Assembly: GCA_963664945.1 (NCBI GenBank)
Contig: OY761822.1
Coordinates: forward strand, 2,728,001-2,792,000
Reading direction: 5' to 3'
DNA length: 64,000 nucleotides
Source of the DNA: UBA6522 sp963664945
GTDB taxonomy: Bacteria > Pseudomonadota > Gammaproteobacteria > Steroidobacterales > Rariloculaceae
A program made the translations under genes and the position numbers. The notes under the pieces are model-generated. The model searched no databases. It was not told the DNA's origin and saw nothing but the letters and a program-made list of their open reading frames with translations. Shown piece after piece: positions 44,532-53,025 of this stretch. Each line of letters begins with the position of its first letter. Positions within the stretch are counted from its first letter, which is position 1.

Positions 44532-46085
44532 TCAGATCCTCCGTTCCCTCCCGCGCCAGTAGCGGTCTCTGATCTCGGCCTTCCTGATCTTGCCGACCGG
44601 TGTGCGCGGCAATTCGTCGACAAACCGTACCAGTCGCGGACGTTTGTGGCGCGGAATGCGCGCAGCGCAAAATTCGATCAACTCCTTCTCGGTGGCCGTC
44701 CGATTCCTGGATAACACGACATGCGCGGCGGGTACTTCGCCCCAGTGGTCGTCGGGAATCCCGAAAACCGCGCACTCCGCCACCGCGTCGTGGCCGTAGA
44801 GCGCATTCTCGATTTCGGCCGGATAGATGTTCTCTCCGCCGGATACGAGCATGTCCCTGGAGCGGTCCACCAGCGTCAGGAAGCCCTCGGCGTCGAGGAA
44901 CCCCACATCGCCCGTCCACAGCCAACCGTCCCTGAGAGGAAAGGCGGCGTCTGTCTGTCCGGGGTCGCCGTAGTAGGCCTCGAAGAGTTGGTCGCCGCGG
45001 GTCACGATTTCGCCGATTCGGCCGGCAGGCAGCGCTCGCCCCTCGGCGTCGACGATGTCAAGCTCGACGTTGAATGCCGGGCGCCCGACGGTGCCGAGTT
45101 TGTTCTCACCGTGGTCCGGACGCCGGATGGTCAGCGGGCAGGTCTCCGACTGACCGTAGTTTTCGGTGAATCCCACGTGGGGCAGGGCGGCCTGAACGCG
45201 CTCCAGCAGCGACCGGCCCATGGGCGCACCGGCGTAGCCGACGTTCTTAAGCGTGCGAAGCCGTTGCGCCGAGAAGGCCGGATGGCTGACGAGGTCGTTG
45301 AGCTGGCTCGGAACGAAGAATGCGGCGGTGACCCCCTCGCGTTCGGTGGCATCGATGAACTGTTCGACGTCCCATCCGGGCAGGGTGACCACGGTGGTTC
45401 CAAGCATGATGGCCGGTGCAAACCATACAAACAGGCCCGCGCAGTGAAACAGCGGCGTCGTGGCGGCGACGATATCGTTTTCCCCGACGCCGAAGTCCAC
45501 GGCCGCGGCGTAGGCGGTGGCCGCCCGCGCCCGGTGCGATACCAATACCGCCTTGGGAAATCCGGTGGTGCCGCCGGTAAAGGTCACACCGAGCGGGTCA
45601 GTGTCGAGAATATCGATGCCGGGCGGTGTGGCCGCCATGCCCGCCATGAGTTCGTGCACCGACCGCGCATCCCCCGCCCCCCCGGAATCGTCCGGGGGAT
45701 CGAGGGATACCAGGCGCCTGAGCCCCGGCAAGCGGGACCGGGCCTGTTCGACCAGGGCCGCGGACGAGTTTTCGAAGAACAGAATCTCCGCGCCGATCAG
45801 ATCCAACATGTAGACCAGGTTGTCAACGGTGCAACGCGTCGAGACATGGGCCAGCAGCACGCCCGCACGGGCTGCGCCGAAGTAGACCGCGGCGTATTCG
45901 GGCCGGTTGCCGGACATGATCGCCACCCCGGTGTCGCGCCCGGCGCCAAGGTGCGGCAGGGCGTGAGCCAGTCGATTGGCCTCTTCGTCCAGTTCCCGGT
46001 ACGTCAGCCTGCGGCCCGCGCCGACGATCGCGGTGCGTCCCGGCGCGCGCCGCGCGGAAAGCCGCAGGAACTCACCCGTCAGCAT
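44532..46085 (-). CDS. Acyl-CoA synthetase (AMP-forming), probable aromatic or fatty acid CoA ligase
   Basis: A 517-residue class I adenylate-forming enzyme. 'GVTFTGGTTGFPKAVLVSHR' is the P-loop-like A3 motif, 'ENYGQSETCPLT' the A5 region, 'DGWLWTGDVGFLDAEGFL' A7, 'DRSRDMLVSGGENIYPAEIE' A8 and 'PRTPVGKIRKAEIR' the catalytic Lys (A10). It activates a carboxylic acid to its CoA thioester. ATG 46085 overlaps the boxR stop by 14 nt, so both share a transcript. Context suggests benzoate or 4-hydroxybenzoate as substrate, but it is not closely similar to the benzoate-CoA ligases I know; fatty acid activation cannot be excluded. Confidence 0.83.
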   Translation of the reverse strand: MLTGEFLRLSARRAPGRTAIVGAGRRLTYRELDEEANRLAHALPHLGAGRDTGVAIMSGNRPEYAAVYFGAARAGVLLAHVSTRCTVDNLVYMLDLIGAEILFFENSSAALVEQARSRLPGLRRLVSLDPPDDSGGAGDARSVHELMAGMAATPPGIDILDTDPLGVTFTGGTTGFPKAVLVSHRARAATAYAAAVDFGVGENDIVAATTPLFHCAGLFVWFAPAIMLGTTVVTLPGWDVEQFIDATEREGVTAAFFVPSQLNDLVSHPAFSAQRLRTLKNVGYAGAPMGRSLLERVQAALPHVGFTENYGQSETCPLTIRRPDHGENKLGTVGRPAFNVELDIVDAEGRALPAGRIGEIVTRGDQLFEAYYGDPGQTDAAFPLRDGWLWTGDVGFLDAEGFLTLVDRSRDMLVSGGENIYPAEIENALYGHDAVAECAVFGIPDDHWGEVPAAHVVLSRNRTATEKELIEFCAARIPRHKRPRLVRFVDELPRTPVGKIRKAEIRDRYWRGRERRI

Positions 46086-47004
46086 GAGCCCCCGCATCCG
46101 TGTCGGTGCCGGCAGTTTCGCGCCCGTTTTCGGCCAGATGGGGCGGCAGGCAGTGCAACAGGTCAGTCAGCGATTCGCAGACCGTCTGCTCGGTGGTGTC
46201 GATGGTGGCGTGGGCCTGCGAATAATACGGATGCCGCTCGTCCAGCAGCCGCCTCAGGTCGGACATGGCGTCGGGCCTGTTCCGCATGGGGCGCAGGTCG
46301 CCCTGCGCCACCACACGCGCCATGTACTGCGCAGGCTCCGTGCGCAGCCAGACGACAAAACACGCCGTCAGCAGCGTACTGAGCAATTTCGGTTCCGCGA
46401 CGATGCTGCCGCCGGTTTCGATGACGCAGCTATCGTATCGGTTCAGCGTCTCGTGCAGCGCCTGCTCCTCGATGCGCCTGTATCCGGTTTCGCCGGACAG
46501 CGCGAAGATTTCGGCCACGCTCATTCCGGCAAGACCCTCCACCGCGCCGACCAGGCCGACGAATGGAAGACCCAGCCGTTCGGCGAGCAGCACGCCCAGC
46601 GTGCTCTTGCCGGCGCCGCGCAAACCCACCAGCGCGACCCGGCGCTTCGTCTCCGGTGCGAGAGTGAAACGCTCGCGCAGCAACCGCAATGCCTGTTTCC
46701 GATCGTCCGGCGCAAGGGCGCGGGTGAATTCCAGCATGAGGTTCTCTTCCGGCGTCCGATCTGTGGCGGACTTCAGCAGGTCGGCGATTTCGGTGTCCAG
46801 CGCCGCGGCGATCCGCCCCAGGAGTCGCACCGAGATATTGCCGCGCCCGGTCTCCAGGTCGGCCAGGTGGCGCTCTGAAACCCGGGCACGCTCGGCCAGG
46901 TTCCGGCGCGTCATGGCAAGGCTTGAACGCAGCGAACGCACACGCAGTCCGAGGCTCCGCAGCAGGCCGTCCTCGTCAAACGGCGGAAGCGAACCCGGTG
47001 CCAT
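46072..47004 (-). CDS. boxR: BoxR/BzdR-type regulator: HTH fused to a shikimate-kinase-like domain
   Basis: A 310-residue protein. I chose ATG 47004; the frame continues upstream across the transposon end, which cannot be original. Residues ~15-75 form an XRE HTH ('TRRNLAERARVSERHLADLE'). Residues ~120-290 have a shikimate kinase fold with P-loop 'LRGAGKSTLGVLLAERLGLP', 'GYRRIEEQAL' and 'VIETGGSIV'. This fusion is specific to BoxR/BzdR, which repress benzoyl-CoA pathway genes and release DNA on binding benzoyl-CoA. It was divergent from boxC before a transposon separated them. Confidence 0.9.
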   Translation of the reverse strand: MAPGSLPPFDEDGLLRSLGLRVRSLRSSLAMTRRNLAERARVSERHLADLETGRGNISVRLLGRIAAALDTEIADLLKSATDRTPEENLMLEFTRALAPDDRKQALRLLRERFTLAPETKRRVALVGLRGAGKSTLGVLLAERLGLPFVGLVGAVEGLAGMSVAEIFALSGETGYRRIEEQALHETLNRYDSCVIETGGSIVAEPKLLSTLLTACFVVWLRTEPAQYMARVVAQGDLRPMRNRPDAMSDLRRLLDERHPYYSQAHATIDTTEQTVCESLTDLLHCLPPHLAENGRETAGTDTDAGAHADG

Positions 47005-47045
47005 CAGGGGCGCCGCGTCGATGAGGGCGGGCTGAAATACAGGTC

Positions 47046-47057
47046 GTGCATACTTGC
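47046..47057. repeat. Left target-site duplication of the ISAs1-type element
   Basis: GTGCATACTTGC immediately precedes the left end of the transposon. The identical 12 bp follow its right end at 49184-49195. Confidence 0.88.
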
Positions 47058-49183
47058 AGGGCTCTCCAAAAGTCGGGGCGTATAGCCTGAGGCTGTAAAC
47101 GGTGAGGGAAGCGGTCAGGCTGTGCAAGGTCTGGCTATTCAGAAGTCGTTGTGGCATAAAGGGGGTCATGGTGATCTCGGTGTTTTCCCGTGGCCGGTTG
47201 AAGTTGCGCGATGTGTGGGTGCGCCCGGTGCGCGGCGTGGCGGAGCGGCGGCGTTGGGACGCGCTGATGAGGGAGTTTCACTATTTGCCGTACAAGGGAT
47301 TGTTCGGTCAGTCGCTGCGTCACGTGGCGGTATGCGGCGGGAGCCGGGTTGCGCTGCTGGGCTGGACGGCGGGCGCGTTCAAGGTCGGGGTTCGGGACGA
47401 GTGGCTGGGTTGGCCGCCGGAGCGGCAGTTTCGGCGGCTGAAGCTGATCGCGAACAACAGCCGTTTCGCGTTGCTGGTGGGCAAGGGGGAGGTACGCAAC
47501 CTGGCCTCTCGGGTGCTGGGTCTGAGTCTGCGCCGGCTGTCGGGGGACATGCGCGCGATGCACGGTTTCCCGGTGCTGTTGGCGGAGACGTTCGTGGACC
47601 CGTCGCGGTTTTCGGGGGTTTGCTACCGGGCGTCGAACTGGCGGATGCTGGGCCTGACGCGCGGTTATTCGCGGGTGTACGGCAGCCCGGCGCGGTGGCG
47701 CGAGCACGGCCAGCCCAAGGAGGTTTACGTGTACGAGCTTGAAGCCGGCGCCCGCGAGGCGCTACGCGATGGGCGCGAGCCCGTGGAGGTGCGCGAGGCG
47801 CCGATGCCGGCGGGGCAATTGCGCAGTCTTCACGACTTTCTCGGGGAGATGGAGGATTTTCGCAAACGGCGCGGGCAGCGCTACAGCTTGGCGAGCTACC
47901 TGACGATCATGATCGCGGCGCGCCTGGCCGGGTATCGCGGCGTGAGCGCGTTCGGGGAGTTCGCCGCCCGGCTCGACGAGGCGCAGCGCCGTGCGGTGGG
48001 CGGGTTCTTCAGCCCGACGCGCCAGTGCTACACAGTGCCCGCTGCCTCGACCTTCCATTACATCCTCTCGAAGCTGCCGCCGGACACTCTGGATCGGGCG
48101 CTGCGCGCCTGGAGCGCCCAGCATGCCGGGCTTGCGCCGGTGGCCATGGACGGCAAGGACGTGCGCGGCGCCTCCAGGCGGACCGAGGGCGAACGCCAGA
48201 TGATGGTGGCCGCGGTGGAGCACGGCAGCGGCCTGGTGCTCGGGCAGGTGCGCATCGGCGCCAAAAGCAACGAGATCCCGGCGGTGCGCGAACTGGCGCG
48301 GCAACTGGACCTCGCCGGGCGCGTCGTCACGCTCGACGCCATCCACGCCCAACACGACACGGCGCGCTGCTTGGTGGAGGAGTGCAAGGCCGACTACGCG
48401 ATCACCGCCGTGAAGGGCAACCAGCCGAGCATTCGCGAGGACCTGGCGGACATCGACTGGAGCCAGGCGCGCTGGAGCGCCGAGGCGCTGCACAAGGCCC
48501 ATGGGCGGCTGGAGACCCGCCGCTGCGCGGCCTTCGACCTCACGCCCGCCAAGTGGGACGGGCGGTGCGATCTGCCCGCACGCCGTCAGGCGCTGCGCGT
48601 GCAGCGCGAGCGCGTCGTGGTCAAGACCGGGGAAAGCACCCGCGAGATCGCCTACGGGCTCACCTCGCTCGGCGTCGAGGAGGCCGGACCCGACGAACTG
48701 TTGAACATCGTGCGCCGCCACTGGGAAGTGGAGAACCGGGTTCACTACGTGCGCGACTTCAGCTACGACGAGGACCGCTGCCGCGCCGCGGCCGGGCATC
48801 TGCCGCAAAACCTGGCGGCGCTCAGCAACGCCGCGATCTCCATCGTGCGCGCGATCGGCCACTTCGACTACATCCCCCAGGCAAACCGCCACTACGCCGC
48901 ACGCCCGCAGGATGCGCTCGACGCCATCCTGACCCCCGCGCCGCCCTGACCGGGCACCCCGCGGACCCCCGACGGCGCACCGCCCGGCCGCGCCGCGGCA
49001 TCCCCGTGCGCGCCGCGCCTACTCAGCGCCCAGGCACCAACCCATACCCCCGAGCAAACCCGCTCAACGCCTCCCCACCGCCCTGGACCGACCGGCGACC
49101 CCTCCGCTACAGCCACACATCCCCGTCGGACCCATCGCTCAGCCTCACCGGAACCAACCGGACCGGGACTTTTGGATAGGCCT
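47058..49183. mobile_element. ISAs1-type transposon carrying a DruA-domain transposase, 2126 bp
   Basis: The terminal sequences AGGGCTCTCCAAAAGTC (left) and AGGCCTATCCAAAAGTC (complement of the right end) match at 15 of 17 positions. They are flanked by a perfect 12-bp duplication, GTGCATACTTGC, which proves insertion into the boxR-boxC regulatory region. One large gene fills it. The right 234 bp after the gene are very GC-rich and hold no other gene. Confidence 0.88.
47168..48949 (+). CDS. ISAs1-family transposase with N-terminal DruA (DUF4338) domain
   Basis: A 593-residue fusion. ATG 47168 was chosen; GTG 47171 and earlier starts are possible. Residues ~15-210 match DUF4338/DruA: 'LMREFHYLPYKGLFGQSLRH', 'ALLGWTAGAFKVGVRDEWLG', 'NNSRFALLVGKGEVRNLASR', 'LAETFVDPSRFSGVCYRASN' and 'LGLTRGYSRVYG'. 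Residues ~230-590 are an ISAs1 DDE transposase: associated domain 'DFRKRRGQRYSLASYLTIMI', then 'VAMDGKDVRGASR' (D), 'VTLDAIHAQHDTA' (D) and 'RHWEVENRVHYVRDFSYDED' (E). DruA is a component of the Druantia anti-phage system. The transposase part has all three acids and appears intact. Confidence 0.88.
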   Translation: MVISVFSRGRLKLRDVWVRPVRGVAERRRWDALMREFHYLPYKGLFGQSLRHVAVCGGSRVALLGWTAGAFKVGVRDEWLGWPPERQFRRLKLIANNSRFALLVGKGEVRNLASRVLGLSLRRLSGDMRAMHGFPVLLAETFVDPSRFSGVCYRASNWRMLGLTRGYSRVYGSPARWREHGQPKEVYVYELEAGAREALRDGREPVEVREAPMPAGQLRSLHDFLGEMEDFRKRRGQRYSLASYLTIMIAARLAGYRGVSAFGEFAARLDEAQRRAVGGFFSPTRQCYTVPAASTFHYILSKLPPDTLDRALRAWSAQHAGLAPVAMDGKDVRGASRRTEGERQMMVAAVEHGSGLVLGQVRIGAKSNEIPAVRELARQLDLAGRVVTLDAIHAQHDTARCLVEECKADYAITAVKGNQPSIREDLADIDWSQARWSAEALHKAHGRLETRRCAAFDLTPAKWDGRCDLPARRQALRVQRERVVVKTGESTREIAYGLTSLGVEEAGPDELLNIVRRHWEVENRVHYVRDFSYDEDRCRAAAGHLPQNLAALSNAAISIVRAIGHFDYIPQANRHYAARPQDALDAILTPAPP

Positions 49184-49195
49184 GTGCATACTTGC
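49184..49195. repeat. Right target-site duplication of the ISAs1-type element
   Basis: GTGCATACTTGC, identical to 47046-47057. It contains a TGCA core like those further down in the boxC promoter. Confidence 0.88.
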
Positions 49196-49263
49196 CTGTG
49201 GTCGGCAATATTGTATATTATCATGCATCTTTTCAGAGCTGTAGCGCAATAATATGCATGATA
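49192..49263 (+). promoter_or_regulatory. boxC promoter with paired TGCA operators, candidate BoxR sites
   Basis: TTGCCT (49192-49197) and TATATT (49214-49219), 16 bp apart, form a plausible promoter. A perfect 10-bp inverted repeat, TATCATGCAT (49219-49228) and ATGCATGATA (49254-49263), lies over and downstream of the -10. BzdR/BoxR proteins are known to bind TGCA-containing repeats at their target promoters, so this is the likely operator. The transposon ends only 8 bp upstream of the -35. Confidence 0.6.
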
Positions 49264-49273
49264 GTTCAGATTG

Positions 49274-50941
49274 ATGGCAAGCCTTGAACCCAAACAACTG
49301 GATTTCCGGACTCATCCGAACCGGTATCGGCACTGGTCCATTTCCACCGACGGCCCGGTCGCGCGCCTGGAAATGAATGTAGACGAGGCGGGGTCCCAAT
49401 TCGGCGACTACGAGCTGAAGTTGAATTCATACGACATCGGCGTCGATATCGAGCTCTATGACGCCGTGCAGCGGCTGCGGTTCGAGCACCCTGAAGTCCG
49501 TGCGGTGGTATTGACTTCCGGCAAGGTGGGGATGTTCTGCGCAGGGGCCAATATACGGATGCTGGGCACCGCCACCCATTCCCACAAGGTGAATTTCTGC
49601 AAGTTCACCAACGAGACGCGCAACTCGCTGGAAGACGCCAGCGAGCACTCCGGGCAAATCTACCTCTCGGCGCTGAACGGCCCGGCGGCGGGCGGCGGTT
49701 ATGAACTGGCGCTGGCCACCGACCACATCATCCTCATCGATGACGGCAACGCGGCGGTTTCCCTGCCGGAAGTGCCGCTGCTTGCGGTCCTGCCCGGTAC
49801 CGGCGGGCTGACCCGCGTGGTGGACAAGCGCGGCGTGCGGCGGGATCTCGCCGACGTATTCTGCACCGTGGAGGAGGGCATCAAGGGTCAGCGGGCTGTC
49901 GATTGGCGGTTGGTGGACGAAATCGCGCCCCGCTCCAAATTCGAGCAGCAGGTTGAACGGCGGGCCCTGGAACTGGCGGAAAAATCCGATCGGCCGACGG
50001 ACGAGCCCGGCGTCATCCTCACCGACCTTGAGAAAACGGTCTCCGGTTCCCGGGTCCGGTACCCGCATCTGGCGATGGATCTCGATTCCGATGGATTGAC
50101 CGCGACACTGACGCTGGAAGGGCCCACGGACACCTGCGCCGACGCCGGAGAGGCCAGGCGCCGGGGCGCCGGGTTCTGGCCCCTGGCGCTGATGCGCGCG
50201 CTGGACGATGCCCTGCTGCACCTGCGGTTCAACGAGCCGGAGCTGGGGACGCTGATCATCAATACACGCGGCGACGGCAGGAAAGTGGCCGCCTACGACG
50301 CGCTCATGCAGGAAAACGCCTCGGACTGGTTCATCCGCGAAGTGTTGCTCTTCGCCCAGCGGGTCTACAAGCGCCTGGATATCACCTCGCGCACCAGCTT
50401 CGCCTTCGTCGAGCCCGGAAGCTGCTTCACCGGTCTCCTGGCCGAGTTGCTGTTCGCGGTGGACCGCACCTACATGCTCGACGGCTGCCTGGAGGAGGAC
50501 CCGAATCCGGCGCCCACCATCACGTTGTCGGCGCTGAATTTCGGGTACCTGAAGATGGCCAACGGGTTGTCGCGCCTGCAGACGCGGTTCCTCGGAGAAC
50601 CGGAGAGCGTGGCGCGCGCCGAGCAACTCATCGGAGAGCCGCTGGAGGGCCTGGACGCGCTGGATGCGGGCCTGGTGACATTTGCGCCGGACGATATCGA
50701 CTGGGAAGACGAGATTCGCCTCCTGTTGGAGGAACGCGCGAGTTTTTCGCCCGACGCGCTGACCGGAATGGAAGCCAATCTGCGCTTCGCCGGCCCCGAA
50801 ACGCTGGAGTCGAAGATATTCGGGCGGCTCAGCGCGTGGCAGAATTGGATATTCCAGCGCCCCAACGCAGTCGGCGACGAGGGCGCGCTCAAGCTCTACG
50901 GTACCGGCCGCAGGGCGCAGTACGATCGGAAGCGGGTCTAG
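49274..50941 (+). CDS. boxC: 2,3-epoxybenzoyl-CoA dihydrolase BoxC
   Basis: A 555-residue enoyl-CoA-hydratase-superfamily enzyme, much longer than simple crotonases and equal to the usual BoxC length. 'VVLTSGKVGMFCAGANIRML' and 'LNGPAAGGGYELALATDHII' form the first oxyanion-hole region, and a second half carries 'TRFLGEPESVARAEQLIGEP'. BoxC opens the ring of 2,3-epoxybenzoyl-CoA, releasing formate and 3,4-dehydroadipyl-CoA semialdehyde. The start is ATG 49274 (a TTG directly before it is also open); no clear Shine-Dalgarno. First gene of the operon and the first after the BoxR-type promoter. Confidence 0.95.
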   Translation: MASLEPKQLDFRTHPNRYRHWSISTDGPVARLEMNVDEAGSQFGDYELKLNSYDIGVDIELYDAVQRLRFEHPEVRAVVLTSGKVGMFCAGANIRMLGTATHSHKVNFCKFTNETRNSLEDASEHSGQIYLSALNGPAAGGGYELALATDHIILIDDGNAAVSLPEVPLLAVLPGTGGLTRVVDKRGVRRDLADVFCTVEEGIKGQRAVDWRLVDEIAPRSKFEQQVERRALELAEKSDRPTDEPGVILTDLEKTVSGSRVRYPHLAMDLDSDGLTATLTLEGPTDTCADAGEARRRGAGFWPLALMRALDDALLHLRFNEPELGTLIINTRGDGRKVAAYDALMQENASDWFIREVLLFAQRVYKRLDITSRTSFAFVEPGSCFTGLLAELLFAVDRTYMLDGCLEEDPNPAPTITLSALNFGYLKMANGLSRLQTRFLGEPESVARAEQLIGEPLEGLDALDAGLVTFAPDDIDWEDEIRLLLEERASFSPDALTGMEANLRFAGPETLESKIFGRLSAWQNWIFQRPNAVGDEGALKLYGTGRRAQYDRKRV

Positions 50942-51000
50942 AGCGGCAGGACCATCCGGATCGGAAACAACCACATGACAATACAAGAGCGGGTTCAGCC

Positions 51001-52443
51001 ATGGACACAGACGTCAACTACGATTCCCTGATTCCCAACAACGTGGGTCTGGCGGGCGATGCAAAACTTCGCCGCGCAATGGAACGGTGGTACCCGAAGT
51101 ACCTGGACTGGTGGACCAGCATGGGGCCGAACGGATTCCAGCAATTCGAGGTCTACCTGCGCACCGCCATCAGCGTCGACCCCGAGGGATGGGCCCGATT
51201 CGGCTTCGTGAAAATGCCCGAATACCGCTGGGGCGTGCTGCTGGCGCCGAAGCAGGAGGGGCGCATCATCGGCTTCGGGCAGCACAAGGGAGAACCGGTC
51301 TGGCAGGAGATTCCGGGGGAATACCGGGCGATGCTGCGCAGGCTCATCGTCATCCAGGGCGACACCGAGCCGGCATCGGTGGAGCAGCAACGATTTCTAG
51401 GCAACACGGCACCCTCTCTCTACGACATGCGCAACGTGTTTCAGGTCAACGTGGAAGAGGGCCGGCACCTCTGGGCGATGGTCTACCTGCTGCAGAAGTT
51501 CTTCGGCCGCGATGGGCGCGAGGAAGCCGAGGCCTTGCTGCAGCGCCGCTCCGGGGACGAGGACAGGCCGAGGATTCTGGGGGCCTTCAACGAAGACACG
51601 CCCGACTGGGTGTCGTTCTTCATGTTCACGACATTTACCGACCGGGACGGCAAGTTTCAGCTTGAGTCGCTGGCGCAATCGGGATTCGATCCTCTGGCCA
51701 GGACCTGCCGGTTCATGCTCACCGAGGAAGGCCACCACATGTTTGTCGGCCGCACGGGCGTGGAGCGCATCGTGCAGCGGACCTGCCAGGTCATGAACGA
51801 GCAGGGCATCGACGATCCGTACGATATCCAGGCGGCGCGCAGGCACGGCGTCGTCGATCTGCCGACCATCCAGAAGAAGATCAATTTTCACGTTGCCGTC
51901 ACCCTTGACCTGTTCGGCGCGGAGATTTCCACGAATGCGGCCAATGCCTTCAACGCCAGCCTCAAGGGCCGGTTCCGTGAAAACCGCATCGATGACGACC
52001 ATCGACTGGCCGGCGAGACGTATCCGGTGGCCCAAGTTGCCGGCGGCGAGGTACAGGTTCGGGACGTTCCCGCATTGAGTTCGATCAACGCGCGCCTCTC
52101 CGACGATTTCATCAACGACTGCAACAACGTGCTCAAGCGCTGGAACCGGGCGCTCGAGGCGAATGACATCGGCTTCCGGCTGAGCCTGCCTCACCGGGCC
52201 TTCAACCGGGCCGTCGGCGAATTCGCGGAGGTCCAGGCGACCCCGCAGGGTAAACTCATCTCCGAAACCGAGTGGGCGGAGCGCCGGGGCGAGTGGATGC
52301 CCAGCGAGGCGGACATGAGCTATATCCTGTCGCTGATGGAGCCCTGCACGGAACCCGGGAAGTTCGCCAACTGGATCGCGCCGCCCCGGGCCGGAATCAA
52401 TGGCATGCCCGGCGACTTCGAGTACGTCAAGCTGGCGGCGTAG
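51001..52443 (+). CDS. boxB: Benzoyl-CoA 2,3-epoxidase oxygenase component BoxB
   Basis: A 480-residue diiron monooxygenase. 'MDTDVNYDSLIPNNVGL' is the typical BoxB start; ATG 51001 was chosen over the in-frame 50836, which lies within boxC. The two iron-binding motifs are 'VEEGRHLWAMVYLL' (ExxH, residues ~150) and 'LTEEGHHMFVGRTGVER' (ExxH, residues ~240). It adds one oxygen of O2 to benzoyl-CoA to give 2,3-epoxybenzoyl-CoA, using electrons from the reductase BoxA, which is not in this window. It lies 59 nt downstream of boxC. Confidence 0.95.
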   Translation: MDTDVNYDSLIPNNVGLAGDAKLRRAMERWYPKYLDWWTSMGPNGFQQFEVYLRTAISVDPEGWARFGFVKMPEYRWGVLLAPKQEGRIIGFGQHKGEPVWQEIPGEYRAMLRRLIVIQGDTEPASVEQQRFLGNTAPSLYDMRNVFQVNVEEGRHLWAMVYLLQKFFGRDGREEAEALLQRRSGDEDRPRILGAFNEDTPDWVSFFMFTTFTDRDGKFQLESLAQSGFDPLARTCRFMLTEEGHHMFVGRTGVERIVQRTCQVMNEQGIDDPYDIQAARRHGVVDLPTIQKKINFHVAVTLDLFGAEISTNAANAFNASLKGRFRENRIDDDHRLAGETYPVAQVAGGEVQVRDVPALSSINARLSDDFINDCNNVLKRWNRALEANDIGFRLSLPHRAFNRAVGEFAEVQATPQGKLISETEWAERRGEWMPSEADMSYILSLMEPCTEPGKFANWIAPPRAGINGMPGDFEYVKLAA

Positions 52444-52447
52444 GGCG

Positions 52448-52918
52448 ATGAGTCTCGAATCATTCGAACGCCTGGTAACGGCCGTCGCCGAACACGTTGC
52501 GGGTTCCGCGCTGGATGAGCGGCTCGCGCAGGAGCTTGAAACGGCCTTCCCGGCGGACGGGGAAACGTTCAGCTCGTTGGCCGGGCTTTGCGAACGGGGT
52601 GTGCGCGAAGGGTGGCTGGCGAACCGCGAGCACGGTGGCATCAAGTTCGGCCGCGTAATCAGGCCGGGGCCGGCAACCGCCGGATTCTCGGTGGATGTGG
52701 TGGAGATGGACGACGTCGTCGGTCCCCACCACCGCCATCCCAACGGCGAGATCGACATGATCATCCCCCAGGACCCGGAGGCTGAATTCGACGGTCACGG
52801 CCGAGGCTGGGTGGTCTACGGACCCGGTTCGGCGCACTTCCCCACCGTGACCGACGGGCGGGCCATCGTGCTCTACCTGTTACCCGGCGGCGCGATCGAA
52901 TTCACGCCGCCGGACTAG
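52448..52918 (+). CDS. DUF4863 cupin-like protein of the Box cluster
   Basis: A 156-residue protein starting 4 nt after the boxB stop. 'FGRVIRPGPATAGFSVDVVE', 'DDVVGPHHRHPNGEIDMIIP' and 'VVYGPGSAHFPTV' form a cupin-like barrel with histidines suited to bind a metal. DUF4863 members include 4-hydroxylaminobenzoate lyases and are often found in aerobic benzoate or aminobenzoate clusters. Its reaction here is unknown; it may act on a nitro- or amino-substituted benzoate derivative or in quality control. The tight spacing means co-expression with boxB. Confidence 0.78.
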   Translation: MSLESFERLVTAVAEHVAGSALDERLAQELETAFPADGETFSSLAGLCERGVREGWLANREHGGIKFGRVIRPGPATAGFSVDVVEMDDVVGPHHRHPNGEIDMIIPQDPEAEFDGHGRGWVVYGPGSAHFPTVTDGRAIVLYLLPGGAIEFTPPD

Positions 52919-53025
52919 TGCAGCGACATTATCAGGTTGACGCAGCACCAAGGCAGGCGGGCTCCCGTAAACGGCCTCGAACAGGCGGGCCAGGACAGAC
53001 GGCACAGAAAGGACGGGCTGGAACA

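Noticed and set aside
44721..46382. 553-codon plus-strand frame opposite the acyl-CoA ligase
   Set aside because: Antisense to the ligase and boxR; no domain, no ribosome site.
51397..52764. 455-codon minus-strand frame opposite boxB
   Set aside because: Antisense to boxB and the DUF4863 gene; low-complexity translation.
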